Shown: positions 1 to 14,700, numbered from the stretch's first letter. The stretch is DNA of 64,000 nucleotides from Schistocephalus solidus (GCA_017591395.1 WEDG01004494.1:124001-188000); one strand, 5' to 3'. Notes: generated from the letters alone by a model not told the origin. Translations and numbers: made by a program.

Positions 1-1707
1 CCTAGCCAAGAGTCACTGTTTGCCAACTACTATCCGGAGTAAGCAGAGCGAAACGGGAGCGACCCTCAAATATCCGAGTTGAGTTTAGGGCAGAATACTG
101 GTGGTCAGATTGATGAGTCACCAGGATTCCTTATCGTTAGTGTCCACTAGTTCAATGACCTCTGGTTTAACTCTTCTTTGGGGTCATCGTTGGGAAACCT
201 CGTCAGCGGACAGCCAAACCTAAGTGTAAATATCAACTAACCAACCTTATTTCTAAACGTTTTCCATATGTATTCAATGAAAAGCTGGAATAGAGATGCT
301 ATGTTCTGTGACGTAATAATGGTATTTTTCCGCATAAAATTGTACATAACATTGTTTTTACTGTTTTTCTTGCTTACATATTACTTAGAAAACCTCTTGG
401 AACATCAGGAGCACTCCATTTACAAGCCCTAACATGCACATCTTCGCCTGTTGCGGTCCCTAACGAGAGTCATGGACACAGGACGTGTTACCACGTAGAC
501 AAGGTGCGCAGTAGATTATCAGCACACACAAAGGTCGAAACACTTTTGAATTCAATTCAGTCACTTTCATTGAGCATGTTCAGTTCAAATGTTCCAACAA
601 TGAAAGAACAGTCTTTCTCTACTTTTAACAAGCAGTCCTAATTCACATTTGAACGCCCACTTCGGTTATTTACATGTTTTCTATGGGTCCTAAAAGTTGG
701 AATTCTTCATCTGATGCTTCCATGTTTATCTTTCATATTTAAATTGACATAGACCCTATAGAAACGAAAAATGATTAGCTTTATTATTCAGGGGACCATG
801 AAATCCTTACAAACATTTATTTATATAAGACTATTATTAATGTTCACGTCTCCTCGCTGGAGAAAAGTGCAAGAAAAAATTAAATTTCAATGAAATGTGA
901 AAATAATCAGTCATCTCGAAACATCATGTGAACCTATTTGAGAATACGGATCGTGTAGAAGAAGCAGAAACCAGTCCTAAGCAAGAAAAGGCCTCTAAAG
1001 GGCAAGGGTTTTTGTGGAGAAACTCAACGTGATTAAATATGACTGGTGTTGATAATAAATTATAAAAGAGTTTGAAGTAAACAAGGGAAAGACTAAAATT
1101 CACGGATATTCAAAACTGTAACTCGTTACAGAATTCCGAAATGAAGGGAGAGACATATAATAGTAATAATATGCTTTAAGGGTTCCGAAGATTTTGACTT
1201 TCTCGGTGCTTGTCATTCTATGGTACTTGTTACGGCCGTCTGACAAGAACATTGAAGTTTAGAAGTCTAGCGATGTCTCGTGATGCAAGACTACTTCTGG
1301 GGCAACATTATTTTGCTCCGGTTGGTTGGCCTTTCAAAGATTTTCCTTTAAGCATCGTATGTGCTCGGAAACGCTGAAGCCCCTAGTATGAGATGGTTTA
1401 CCGAACTGACGTGCTTCGTGACAATGCATTTCACTCTGTAGATGGCATTTGACTTATTCTCTTGGAGAACAGGGTCGTATGTCTAGTGACTCCTTGAAAA
1501 TTTCGTTCAGAATACCCTGATACCCTCGTCGATTTGAGGCCTTCAGGTGACGTTACCCACATCAGCTACATAAGGGATTGACGTTGTAGTCCTCTCTCGT
1601 ATGTTCTGCAGAAGATACAAAGAGGAGCCAAGCAACTCTAACATGCGAACCATTAAAACGCAAAAGGCACCCATTAGACTATTTTGAACATAAGAGAAAA
1701 CTGAATG

Positions 1708-1866
1708 AAATTACCGACAAAGACAAAGCAGAATGGAATGGCCATTTCGAGCTTATAAGCCAGCAGCAGTCAACCATACCCAACTCCAGGTAGTGCACCA
1801 CGAGTGGGTCGAACCCGTGACCTGTGGATTAGAAGTCCAATGCGCTAACCCACTGTACCGCGGGCT
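1708..1866 (-). repeat. tRNA-Arg(TCT)-derived SINE, copy A
   Basis: On the minus strand the right end folds as a tRNA-like head: GGTTAGCGCATTGGACTTCT carries a TCT anticodon, and GGTCACGGGTTCGACCC forms the T arm (box B). A body shared with five other copies in the window follows, running to the ACCGACAAAGAC block seen on the plus strand. Confidence 0.8.
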
Positions 1867-3667
1867 CGTTCTCTTGCAGACAGAACGGAAAAAGCGAGTC
1901 CCATAAGTGATCGAAGAGCGTTGTCGGTAATGTTCATCTGCCTATAATAGTAGCCAATGTGCGTTTGCTGGCTGGATTCAATAGTGAGCCTGTAGGTATT
2001 TGTATAATTTACATCTTTGTATCTTTCTTGGTCACCTGAATCTTTATGATCGCTTGTTTTAATGTGCTTAATAAAAACACAACATCCAGCTTCAACCGGC
2101 GTGTTGGACGTCTTCTGTTTTCGCTGCTGCATGTCACCGCTGCACTCTTGATTGTACTGATCTCTCTCAATTACTTTCAGTCAATTGCAATGATGGATCT
2201 TCATTTCTCGATTGCATTCTACTGATCGCCGTCTCAATTGAACTCCTGACTCTGCTCTTCATCCTTGATGTATAGCTTTCTGGATCTAGCTCAGAGTTCA
2301 TTACAATCCTCAACAACACTCGCTATCTAGAAGCTGCGTTTTTCGTGAGTCTGCATTCTAACAATCCTCTGACATTTTCGCCGTCCTTTTGTCGTTTGTA
2401 GTTTAGACGCAATTCTCCACTTAGCGTTAATTTATTTGGTACACATCGGTTCTTAGCAGTTTCGAACCTCGTCTACACTACAAGCCCCAAGGAAGAAGAG
2501 GAGCAGTGAGACCTGCAACCGCTCGTTTAACGTTCATCTACCAATGATACTGGAAAACTGTCCACAATTCACCTCAAAACCTTAACTGATGAGCCTCAAC
2601 TATAAAGTCCCGTGATATATCTGACATGGTGAGGCTACAGGAAGGAGTTTTTACTCGGTTGGACTCGGCATTTTACGTGATCTTCAATAAATGTAATAAA
2701 GGAGCCAGAAGTAAAAGGATCTGACCCTCAAATAATCAAATGTCAAGGTCAGTTACATGGTGCGTGCTTTTAAATGTGCTAAATTTTAGAGAGGCGAAGA
2801 AACTCATGTTGTGAACATAAGGGAATCAGGACACAAAAGATGCTGAGTGAAAAAAATCAAAGGGCTTTAATGATAGAGCGCCTTTTTATCATCCACGATA
2901 ACCCTGCAGGAATGATAGCTACAGCGTCGAGAACCCCCGATACCAGTCCTGTGCTGCACAGCCTGGCGGGCTCTTGGATGGTAACTTGCACGTGAATTAT
3001 TTGATTGGGATTGTGGAATTTCAGATAAGCTATCGCACTGTCTCACCCCATCACTCCCTTACCCACCCAAGACAGAGCCAAGAAGACCGGCGGTAGCCTC
3101 TGACAAAACTAGGCAGACCACCTAAGTATGTCATACGTGCGCCTGGATAGCAATTTAAAGCTTTTTAAACAAATAATGAGGAGACGGCTCAGATCCTAGT
3201 GGCAGTGCCAAAAAAGTGCCTGATCAAAAAAGAGCCCATTTAAGCCTGGCTCTCCATCCTGCGTGGACCGAGTTGACCTATCAGTTGACAGCCTTACAAT
3301 CCTTGGTGTCTAGTTCACCACGATAGTTTAAAAACGTGTCAGACTGATTTAAATGAGAAAAGGTGCTAGTTTTCGTGGAGACCGAGCACTCAGAGTCGAT
3401 CTCTCTCTCTTACTTCTCCTATGAACCATTTCACTGTGCGATCATTTCAGCGAACTGATGCGGAGATTTGACGCAGTTGCCGCAGCGTAAACCCGCGCCT
3501 AGGCGTGCCATAACACGCAGCATATGTGGCATTAGTTATGGGTGCGCCACCCGCATAACACGCGTCAAACCCTAATCGAACCCTGTCAGTATGTTTTAGG
3601 TAGGTCACCAGGTGGCGACCAAGTTGTCAAACCATCAGTCTCAGTTAGCTGTCTCGCCTATCTGTAA

Positions 3668-3720
3668 GGCCAAAAAATATCGATTCATAGACAACGGGTC
3701 GCCGCGATCGATTTTTGGCC
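3668..3720. repeat. Hairpin with GGCCAAAAA / TTTTTGGCC arms
   Basis: Arms GGCCAAAAAATATCGAT and ATCGATTTTTGGCC pair with a short bulge around a loop of about 23 bases. The function is unknown. Confidence 0.6.
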
Positions 3721-5364
3721 AGTTCTAACTTTAGCGGCTGTTTGAAATAGGTTGGCTAGATGCGTATACGAGCTAGTCAACTTTTCGCGCACTTTCACTT
3801 TGAACGATCGAAAAAATTTAGTAGGAAACATGTGATGACCACATGGTTGATGATAACATGGTTTAAGTTACATCGATTTTACTGATCCGCAAGAAATACG
3901 GGCATTCCACTTCACGCCTGGAAATACAAATTAACATTGTGATTGAAGAAAAGCCAGCTTAAAGCGACAGGCCGTGAGGTAATAATTCAGCCTACAGAAA
4001 GAATTTCATTACAAAACTTTAGATTTTCATTCTCATAAACCGTTAAAAAATGCCAGTTCAGGATGCCGAATGGACACCGCAATGATAAAGAATAGTAATC
4101 CCGATTACAGTGCAAAGGTGTGATTGTTTTAGCTTACGACTATAATGTAATTATTTGTAGCTGAGTTCTCCCTGTTGATCTATAAATTTCCTCCCCCATA
4201 AGCGTAAAGGAAAAAATCAATGAATATTTGCTTATAGCAAACCCTTGGTATCCCTAGTCAAAGAAATCATTTTATAAAATAGATTTGCGAGCCTGATGAA
4301 AATAAACCAGGTTACGTAATTTATTTTCACTCAAGAACCTGCAACTTATTACTACGGGTTGTTTTTATTTAGGACGATTGAATGCTGACCAGTTACATTC
4401 AGGTAGAACCATCAACTAACACCTACATGCAACAACACAAATGTCTATGGAAAGCGACCTCAATAAACGTCGAAAAGTGCCTCAACTCGACACTTTCGTC
4501 ACTATGCGCGCCGACCCTACTGAGGCTCCCAAGATAATTTCTTCACAAGCGACGACCCGTAGCAGCGGATCTGCAGAGCTCTACAGTTATTTTCTCCGGT
4601 AATGAAAACTGAACGCTCAGTAATAACATACTTGTCTTGAGAACGTTGATACTCAATTTGAACTGGACCTCTCGCCAGCTACAACCCCGTAGCACCGTCA
4701 GATTGATGACAACAGCACTGAATTCCAGTGCGGGATGAAAAATTGCTTGGACTGAGATATTAGTGCGACGCCGTAACAGCGACTGCCGACCGTCTCATTT
4801 GAGACGAAATCAGAGTACTTCAGCGTAGAGATGGTTCGCAGGCAATTATGGCCGGCAGCCTCCACGCTTTGGTCGTCCATCACGCAGACAGCCCAACATT
4901 CAACGCTAGGAGAATGAGCGCACGAGTGAGTTGCTAATGAGCTATCAGGACCAGACCGAAGTCTTGTGTGACGGCAGCGCACCCCGGTCCAAAATAAATC
5001 ACTATATTGGTATGCGAAGTAGAATCGCACAGAGAGGAACCAGCGACCAGGCACCAGCGATCACGAGAGTCAAGCGGCTTCATCGCAACAGCATGCCAAC
5101 TGTAGAATAGTCACTGAAATATGAGCGGCTGAGTTTCACTGTTTGTTCTTGCCTCACTTCAAATCACAGCAGAGAAATTTCAGTAAGAACAACAACCTCA
5201 CACAGACAAACTATTCATCATACCCAGCATGCGTTGTCCAAAAAGCCCAATGTTAATCAGCTCACCGTAATGGCTGGAATGAAGATCCAAGCTCCAAGAA
5301 ATAAGAATTTTGCCATCTAGTAGTAAGCAGATTCCGTAAAAAAGTCAAATTTGAAAAAAATTTC

Positions 5365-5370
5365 TTTATT
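5365..5370 (-). terminator. Candidate AGL polyadenylation signal (AATAAA on minus strand)
   Basis: This is the first AATAAA I found downstream of the AGL stop on the minus strand, about 560 bp away, in an A/T-rich setting. It is placed by motif only; the real 3' end is unknown. Confidence 0.3.
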
Positions 5371-5932
5371 TTTAAAGCGGTCTGCTATTAACTAGCTAGA
5401 GATAGTTGAAGTTATTGAAAGACCACAGCAGATTTCATGAATTTTTTCGAATGAAAATCAATAAATATATAAGGAAATGAGATCTGGCATTGTGGACTAG
5501 GTGCGCGCATAAGGCCGATCGGGGTGGAAGCGCATGTGGGTGTGTGAAACTTTGGGTAGTCGCTACGCACGGATACTGTAACACAGGGTTAGCTAACATT
5601 GCAGAGCACTCTCAATTGGTCGTTCCAAATGGACACTCGAATAACCGTGCCTGGTTGGCCAGCGGGAAAGCCTTGAAGGCTGGTAGTCGAGAACTTGTCA
5701 GCACTATTCGCGTCTGTAGGAATTCCACCAAAGGGTCCTGTGCGGGTCATGGGAGCTCGATGAAAGTCGATGTTGACTGGGAGAATCAGTAAATGAGTAT
5801 GAGTCCCAAGAAAAAAGACAGGGTGGCTAAGAGAACGGTCTGCCACTGGGAAGTGACGTAGAACACAAAGTGAGATACCAAAATTGAAACGGAAACACGA
5901 AGGAAACTCAACGAAACTCAGCGGGGACGAGC

Positions 5933-6046
5933 TCAGAGTTGACGCAAGTCATTCGGCATACCGTCCGAAGCCTTAAGGAGATCTTTTATGGCCTCGATTG
6001 TACAACCAACACTCCAGGCCTGCGAGCCACAACTTCCATGGCAATA
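5933..6046 (-). CDS. AGL: AGL exon 16, C-terminus (residues 1568-1604 and stop)
   Basis: Short last coding exon behind acceptor TTTCAG. YCHGSCGSQAWS matches the conserved AGL end and is followed by an amphipathic helix. TGA is at 5935-5933. The tail after the helix is about 15 residues longer than in the human enzyme. Confidence 0.93.
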   Translation of the reverse strand, partial: YCHGSCGSQAWSVGCTIEAIKDLLKASDGMPNDLRQL

Positions 6047-9000
6047 CTGAAACGGCAAAAGGTTGATTCATATAAAAGAATCACAAAAGAACAGTCGCGC
6101 ACCAGAAATCTTACATTATTCGGAGCGTTACCCGTAAAAAACAGTGGAGTTGATAAGTCAGTCATCATAAATTAAGTATTGTTCGACAGTTGCTGGCTGA
6201 ATAGAAGCAACGACCAAAATAATTGAGTTTGCAACTACAATGTCATATTGTCAGTCTTACATGTCCAGAACATTAAAGAACGATTTTTAGAGTAGTGGAC
6301 ACTCCAAAATGAAAAGCATTGCATACGGCTCGATCTTTAATTGCTTCCGAGGCCTCTATCTATGAATTAGCGATCAAATCACAAGTTCATTTATGGTAAG
6401 GGACAATAGTTGATAAAGCTTTCCAGGATTATAAAACTCAGGAGAAAGCTGAGACCATTGAGCAGATTTTTTCTTCATAACCCATTCGTAGTTCGGTTTG
6501 TGTACGGGTTTCGATGTCTCAGGCCACCACCGTGTAAGAATGATCAAGGACTCAATATTAGTGCTATCGGATCCAATCTCCCACGTCTTACTAGCCATGG
6601 GTTCCTTGAAGATAATATACAGAAAGTCAATGGTTCTCTTGATAGTAGTCTTACTTGCTGGTGGCCCAGGTGGCCACTCGAATAAACGGTAGAACGGCAA
6701 ATAAACATCCTGGCTTCTAGTCGCTGATAGGAACTAAGCGTCAAATAAAGATACGATAAGATAACGGTCTGTTGAAAAGCAGCAAATTGCATCTCACTTC
6801 GCCATTTGCGTTGGTTAGCTCAGGTAGAGACCTCCAAGCAGAACCGGCGAGATGCTGCTGCAATCGCATAAGCACTTCTTGAGCTTCCCGAACTGCAAGA
6901 ACCATTTTCGTTGAGTCGGAAGAAGTCAATTGGCTGGCGATTGCCAGACGGGCTCGTACGTAGAAGCCGGTCAACCACAACCATTCTGGACCCTAAACAG
7001 TAAAAAAAATTAGACTGAAAGAATACAAAAACGGAAGTGTACCACTTTCGGTACAAAAACGCAAAACTTCTTACTTGATGATAGTTGAAACCCTGAGACG
7101 TTGCAAACTGGTCGGTGTCCTCAAAGTTATTGTAATAACCCTGATAGTTAGGGTCTGATGGTGCAAGAGTGCGCATCCCCAGAGGTCCAAGTAACTGATT
7201 CTTCGTCGTTTCCAGGGCGTTCCAGGCCTTTTCTGGTGTGAATATATCAGGAGCCTGAAATAGAGAAAGAGCTTACGTGATGGGAAAGTATGAGATACAA
7301 TCTATATTAACTTGCAAGACCATAAACTATCCGCAGTAACGCAGAGGTCACATGAGTCGTAAATAACAGAAGTCCTTTCGGACCCCTGTAGTTCACTGAG
7401 ACTAACCACTGCCATCGCCACAAGGAAGTTGGGTCTAAGCTGGACATCTCGAGCAGGGTTACTGCTGTTGTAGAGGTCTTTGTAGTAGCCCTTGTTCCAA
7501 GGGTTGGCATCAGGTGGGGACCAAAACTTGTCTTCAAAGTTCTGACGGATAAGCTTAGCCCAGTCACTCCAGGAAAGACTGGTGCCGTTGGCCAATGTCA
7601 CACCCGAGTGCGGATAGTAGCTCGAGTCGGCATTATGCACCTTGTCAAGCCACGAAACAACCGCATAAGCCAAGCCAGTCAGCTCGACAGCACAGCCATC
7701 GCGCGGGGTGGCCGGAATACCGCGGTTTTTCGCTCGGTCTGAGCTGCCCATCTTGTCCATCCAAGTGCCACAGTTGAACTGGTTACCACCCATCGGAAAG
7801 CCCGTATCGGGTTGGATAGAGGCGGTGACCTATAAAATGGCAAAATTACGGTCCAGCGAAAGGTTGAATAGAGTTCTATAGAAGGCATTGAGCAAAAATG
7901 GCAAGCTTTTGAAATTGAGCAGCCATCTTTTCTGCTCTCCCTTCGCATGTGAATCCTCTTATATAATTTTAACCCTATTTGTTTATTCGAACAACAAAAA
8001 CGAGATCATCAGGACACGACGCTGGCAACAGTTTGAAGGAAACCCAAATTGATCGATATTTTGAGGCGCATTCAAGGACGATTCTTGACGGTGAACGGAG
8101 GACCTTTTTTGCTAAAATTTTTTGAATTTTACTTTCAAAATAAAGCGTAGCTCTCTCTCTCTCAGGATAAATTCGGAATATAGACTGAGAAGTCTTCAAC
8201 TGCCAAGCATCAACAATAAGTTGAAGGAAGCAATTCCTATTTTTAAATGCCGGTGGTGCTCGCCTATATGTCCTGGTTGATGGCCATGCAAGGAAGGCTA
8301 ATAAAGTGGCATCAATAGTGATAAAAGGCAACAGTTATTAAATACGACCGAATTATTTATATGCAGGTCGTAAGGTCGGAAGCATTCGAAACTGGTTGTA
8401 TTTGAGTGATAAATAAAAATGACACAAGACAGATGGGGAGATAAAAACAACAATACGTAATTTTTTAGCACCTTAGCCAATACAGGCACTCAATTCGCCC
8501 GTTACTAATCCTCTCAGTTGAAAATAAACAGTTACTAGCAAGATGGATTAATATCCCACCGAATCTTGATTTCGACCAGGCGGTATTCGTCGTGCTCCAA
8601 AGATACCTCTGATGTCAATGGCTTCCACAATCCCTCACTCCTCTCTTCAAATGATCTTTAACCGCCGGCTGCAGGCAGGGTGGCAGCCTTCGAAATTCGC
8701 AGTGGGAGTGAGTGACAATTAAGCTGGTACTGAGCATAAACGTAAGATAAGTGATGGTATAAAATCCAGGCTCTCCATCTACATTGAGAAAGTCAGCTAG
8801 TTACCTGTCTCCGACTGTATATGGGTCCCGAAAATTGACTCACGCGGAGACTGTAGCCCGTTTAGTATCAACAAGTAAACCGATATTCATGCGCCCGGTG
8901 TCGATATCGGAAGAATAAATATGCTTTCAATACAAAACGAACGCAAACGAATTTCCTGTAAACGAGATAATGAACCAAAGGGGCAAGCTAACAGATCCCA

Positions 9001-11655
9001 CATCAAATGCGTTGGGTGTCACATGTTCGGGACGTTCATTGATATATCCTACTTGTTGGATAGACATGGACATTGCCGCTTTTTCTTGGAACTGTGGACC
9101 TTGAGCTTTCAAAATACAGTCTAACGAAGAGCCAAGTGAATAAGTAGGATAAAAAAATAAGGGACTGGAATTGCTGCTTTCAGCTTTTGCCATTACCGAT
9201 CAGTCATACCTAAATCCCAGGAGAGCCCCTGAAGGTTGAAACCGCATCGCCTGGTTGTCGAAAGGTAGTGTGAGGAGTTGCAGACTAGTAGGTTTATAAT
9301 ATCACTATTTTCGTTAACAATAGGGAGCTTCGCACAGTACCCTCACAGAAACGTTGTCAGACACGAAGAGGAATAGGCAAGCACAAGTGGCAGACTCACA
9401 TCAAAGCCCTCGCTCTTCATATGACAGTCAAGAGCGTCTCCTGCATTTCTTTCGCGAAATTGAATACCCTCAGCGTGACGCCGCAAAGCCTCCTGCATAA
9501 CGTCGTAGAGTGGCTGTGCACGTTGGTCCGAGGAGCTAGAGACCACGTCAACTTTATCAGCCTCACCCGGCCAACCCTCGCTATCATCCTGAGGGTACCA
9601 GCGCCAGACTTTGCGTTTGAGAATACTGGCACCAGTGTTCAGTGAGCCAGATGCATGCCCCTGCTTCTCTACCAGGGCGTTCTCAAAACAGACGATAGCA
9701 TACAGCCAAAACCAGACAGCGTCTCGGGCGTTGTAGCGCGGTGGCACGGTGTGACCGTCACCCATAAGGTTCGGAATCATTCCATGACGCATCAGAGATC
9801 CAAACTGTAGGATGGTGTTTGCAGCCTCCTGGAAACCAAAGAGAAGACGTTAGACATAAAGTATGGCACATCTAAGAAAGCCATCCCAGTTAGCTCGAGC
9901 ATAACAGCAACGGACATACCTCAAATCTGTCTAGGAGAAGAAGGCAACCTCTCAGTGCGATGAAGGTATCTCTGCCCCAGTTTCGCCACATGCCCTCGGC
10001 GAAGTGTGGTAAACCAGCAGCTAGGCTACAGCTGGTTGCCAGTGAGTCATTGGTGGGTTTAGAACCGGGAAAGTTATCGCCGGGGATGACAGGTGGAAGG
10101 CGACAGTTGGGTGCCTTGCCGTAGAGCTGTAAGGCAGCCAGGGCTAGATGACGGACGGCTGAAGAGGCGGTCGACACCCATTCACCCATTTGGACAACGG
10201 CCTTAAGGAAGAGATCGATATAAGAAAATTAATCTACCAAACAGTAGCAGTTTATGTTCTCTCAAGAGTGACATACGGGTAACACTATAGTGAAAATTTT
10301 TAGGGATCCCTGAAACTCACACGTCGAGAATACTCGAAGAAAGCAAAATAAAGACAGGCGTGAATGACCTCGACAAAACATCGTTTGTGGATATCAGTGC
10401 TGTTAGAAACTCAGGCAGGAATGCGGACTACCACAACCCAAGGAACAATCTCAGAATTTCTTAAGTGAATGAGGTGACAAATCGAGACCGAGATACCCCC
10501 TCTGCAGCCGAAATTAGTCTGCACAAAGAAGCATAAGATACTTGTTTGAAAAATCAAGGGATAAAGTAATGCCCTCTATTTATGTTAGCGAACAGGTAAT
10601 AAAACTTTACTTGACAGTTCAATCAACTTAAACCAAAACCGCTAGAGTATTGGTAAAGAAAAGAAACAGACGAGAATGACATGCGAAATTTCGGCGTACG
10701 ATAATTTGCACTTTAATTATTTTACGACGAGAGATAATTTGGCAGCGTCAGTGTCACTGGATTTACCCGACCTCCCTCATGTTCCAGCGACGTTCGAGAA
10801 TGGAGAGAACGCAGTGGTTGGCGCGACCGAATCAAGTCTACAAGTGCCGAAAACGTGCTGGTCTCCGTACGAACAATAGTAAGACGGTAACGAACGGCGA
10901 GAGGTGACCTAAAAGGCGGATTAGGGCGCTAGTGTAACCTGACCCTCAGTCCGGATTAGGACCTATACCGTCAGTTCGAAGTCTTCCACGCCATGAGTAG
11001 TGATTCGCTTCATTATACTTCACATGGTGCACGGCGGATCCGCACTGAATCGGTCTTTTTCTTTCTTCCTCTCTTTATTATGTGCCTGTGACTGGTTCGA
11101 GACAATCTGACTACAGGTGATATTTGGTGCAGTGGTTAATGGGACATGAACTTTCAACTAACGTGGGCCACACGCATGTGCACGACGTATGTCGTGTGCC
11201 ACAGGCTTACGTGGACACCGCCTAAGTCAACACACCAGCATTCCCTGTATTTGGGGTCTATATATATACATATATGATTAGATGGAACCGACAAAGACAA
11301 GGGAGACCGGAATGGACATTTCTGGCTTATTAGCCTTCATCAGCCAGTCATACCCAATCCCAAGTGTGGACCACCTGGGATTCGAACCCGCGAACTTTGG
11401 TAATTGAGTTGAACGCTATACCATTGAGCCACGGGCCCGCTGTTTTGTCGGTTTGCGATCTGGAATATGAATTATGATAGCGAGGTTTACCGATCTGGCT
11501 AAGGAACAGGTATGTTCCGTTGTGCCCTGAAGCTCACTTTAGAGCCATCGCAGGCAGTCGCATATCAAATAGGAGAATATGATGATAAAGTGGAACCGAC
11601 AAAGACGAGGGAGACCAGAATGGTAATTTTTGGCTTATTAGTCGTCATCAGTCAG

Positions 11656-11735
<80 letters not shown>

Positions 11736-14700
11736 CAACAATTAAAAATTCTCCAAGAAATTTATGAAGAAAACAAGTTACCTCATCCGCTACGCGCTGA
11801 TATAGACATCCGATAAGCATACCAAAGGAGGATGGCACTAAATACCGCGGAAGATGGTATGCGGGTTCAACCATCTGACGGACAGCTTGGGAAAGTGCAT
11901 CTAGTTCCTTTGAGGGATGCGACGGATCACTGCTTAGACAGCGTGCAATCAGATAGTCCATCAGCCACAAGCCATCACGGAGATGCGAGCACAGCGCATG
12001 GCCCATGTCATTCTCTTCGGCAACTGTTCGCAGGACTGACAGGACTCCCTAAAAACAGATATAACACGTTGTGGACAAATTTATAATGTTATGTAGGTTC
12101 AAATACCGCATGAAAAATCTCAGAAGTGTATTAGAAAATGCATAACCTGAAGGCCACAGAAGGGCAGTTCCCCATAGCCAGGAATAAAATATGGCTTCCG
12201 ACCGATACCGAAAGAGTTCTCTTCGCGTTCACATCGATATAGCAGCCAATTGATGTCATTCAGCGAGAGGTTAGCAATGAGCCTCGAAATCGTACCAGCT
12301 TCCATGATTTCCGGGAGCGAGGGCAGCAGGTTATCCGTTGCAGATTCAACAGCCGGTCCGAGGACTTGACCATTACTGGCATTTCGGAGACGATTTCCGA
12401 ACTAAGAGGATAATGAGTTGCAAATTGTGGTTTTAGGTAAATTAAATTTGAAACAATGCATAAGGTATATGTACGGAAAACCAGTCAGTTTAGTGATTAC
12501 CTGACTCAAAAGAACGCTCCGAATGCGACTGAGGGCCTCGGCCTGAGGATCGGTAAGGCAAACTGAAACAGCTACGACGCAACCGGGTGGAAAATCGAAG
12601 AATTCCAGAGCGTCAACGCCACCAGCCTCATCGACAGAAACAACTCTGAATGCTGAGCTATGATCCACGGGCACGTCCTCTAGTAGACTGACCTTTACAT
12701 TTGTCAAACCGTTAATGTAATGGGTATCTCGTGAGAATTCAGATAGAGGGTCCCCAGATGCCTGGTTCACCGTACGCGCTTCCAGCAGCAGTCTCTTAAC
12801 ACGACCGTTTAAGACAACCCTTCGGAATCGTTGATGCGAAGGATGGGGGTTGCGTTCGTAGAAAGAAGAGTGCGCAACCAGCACCACTGAGGCCGCAGTG
12901 TCTGGATTGAAACGGGTAACTGCAACTACGTTTTTGTCGATCTGCAAAAAATTACATGACAAAAACGCAAATTTCGTGTCTTTATATTCAAAACCACTCC
13001 TTAAACGGACCAAAAGAAGACAGGTCCTGGTGTCTTGAAAAGTTGATAAAAATAGCTAAACAGCACATTTTGTCAGCATTTGAGTATCTTGGACCGAAAA
13101 ACTGTAAGCAAAGGTGTTTAGGAAGCGGTCGACTTACTGTACTACGGGGAAGCGCGGTCGAAAAGACGACCCATAACGACTATATCTAATTGTCATCAGA
13201 AGCCCATACAGCCCCCGGCATGAGAAGTATCTTAATTATCTGTCGATTAAATAGTCCACTGTCGCTTACCCTAGACTACTGGGTAAGGAAATGAAAACCG
13301 TGGAAAGACGAGGTCCACCACTAACAAGGCTGCCAGTTATCCAGCGTTTCCGCATGGAATAAATAAACACAGCCCATGGCTGGTTGCAATATAAGTAGGC
13401 TGTTGAGTAAGACAACAGTCCAAAATTAAGCAACGGTACTATATGCAGGCGTGGCTGGACACTGAGCTGGCATTACGAAACGAGGAATGTTGCTTGAAAT
13501 CGAACAAGGCTTCACCTGCTGTTTGACACAAGCATGTAAAGGTACACAGACCTGCTGAGGTCAAACGGAAAGCTGACTGAATCCAGGCACCATAGGAAAG
13601 CATCCTTCGCTGATAGAAGCGAACAAGCGAATTTCAGGAAGCAGTTCAGAACGAGAAGATGCGATCGCTGGAACAAGAAGTTTATTGGCCTGACATTTCG
13701 GCTTCCAGCTCGAACCCATCGTCTGAGACAGCCGCAGATAAAAAGGGCGACTGTCTCTGATCATGGGTGAGTAAGAGCAAAGTATGTTCTCGGAAAATCA
13801 CAGGGCTGTAGCGGTCGGGCCTAAATTGGGCTTGTCGACAGTCAATAGCGTCACTAGGAGCACTTTCCTGCCCAACGACAACATATTATCTACGATATGT
13901 TATAGTGTGAGTGAGATTTCAAATATATTTAAAGGCGCTAGGCAAGTTGCCGCCTAAAAATAACATACTTGGTCGACAAACGTTTCGGTGTATCTGTGAG
14001 ACGCCAACCACTTGTGCAACTTGTTGAGGGCAGCCTTGGCAGCAATGAGGCCTGATTTAGCGTTAACTTCTTTGTCCCATGTAGAATAGACTCGAGTCTC
14101 TGAAACGACGTCAATCATGTAAGGCACTAGCTCGTCGAAACCGCGCACAGAGGCTGTTCCACAAAACGCCATGGCAACTAGCCCAGCGGAGGGAACGTAA
14201 TCGAAGATGCTGCGCTTCGTGGCTGGTGACTCGTTGTCGTGGGTCTGGTCGTAGAACAAGGCGTGGGGCAGGGTTGGCAACAAACGGCGCCTGATGACGG
14301 AGCGAGGGAAGGCACCAGCTGGTTGGAGACCACCGAAACGATGCACCATTCGGCCCTGGTCGTGACAGTCGTAAGCAGATAGCGCCTCTAAAAAATATTC
14401 AAAAGTTGAAATAAAACTACTTTAAAGCTGAATGAGAGAAAAAATGAATATTTACACGCGTAGGCTGCATTTGTTTTATTTCTACTGACCAATGGACAGG
14501 GAAAAGAAAAAATGGCTACCTAGCTGCTAGGTTTTCAGAAATCAAACTAAAAAGAGACATTTCATCTCATGTTGGATTTTATGCTGCAAACATTCGCGTG
14601 GTTGGTTTCTATGGGCAAGCTAGGAGGAAAGTCTTGGATTAATCCTTTTAGATATTAAATGGCGAGGCAAAATGCAGTCTAAGATTGGCTTCATTGGTAT

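Larger units (their letters stand above)
1..5932. other. 3' flank of AGL; no gene recognised outside one SINE
   Basis: Apart from the SINE at 1708-1866 and a hairpin at 3668-3720, I see no coding pattern with homology or splice support on either strand. The longest open stretches (minus 4698-5054, plus 5490-5792) have no family resemblance; the second may lie opposite AGL 3' UTR. Confidence 0.5.

Noticed and set aside
4698..5054. Minus-strand open frame with a C-x-x-S...W pattern resembling the AGL C-terminus
   Set aside because: The real last exon was found at 5933-6046 with a perfect phase match; this frame has no acceptor in the right phase.
5490..5792. 100-codon plus-strand open frame
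   Set aside because: No homology or splice support; it lies opposite the probable AGL 3' UTR.
6374..6700. Minus-strand open frame directly downstream of AGL exon 15
   Set aside because: Lies in intron 15; no AGL homology, and the exon 15 donor is clear.
12402..12500. Coding continuation past AGL exon 8
   Set aside because: The open frame runs into the 99-bp intron 8; donor and acceptor are clear and exon 9 resumes the homology.
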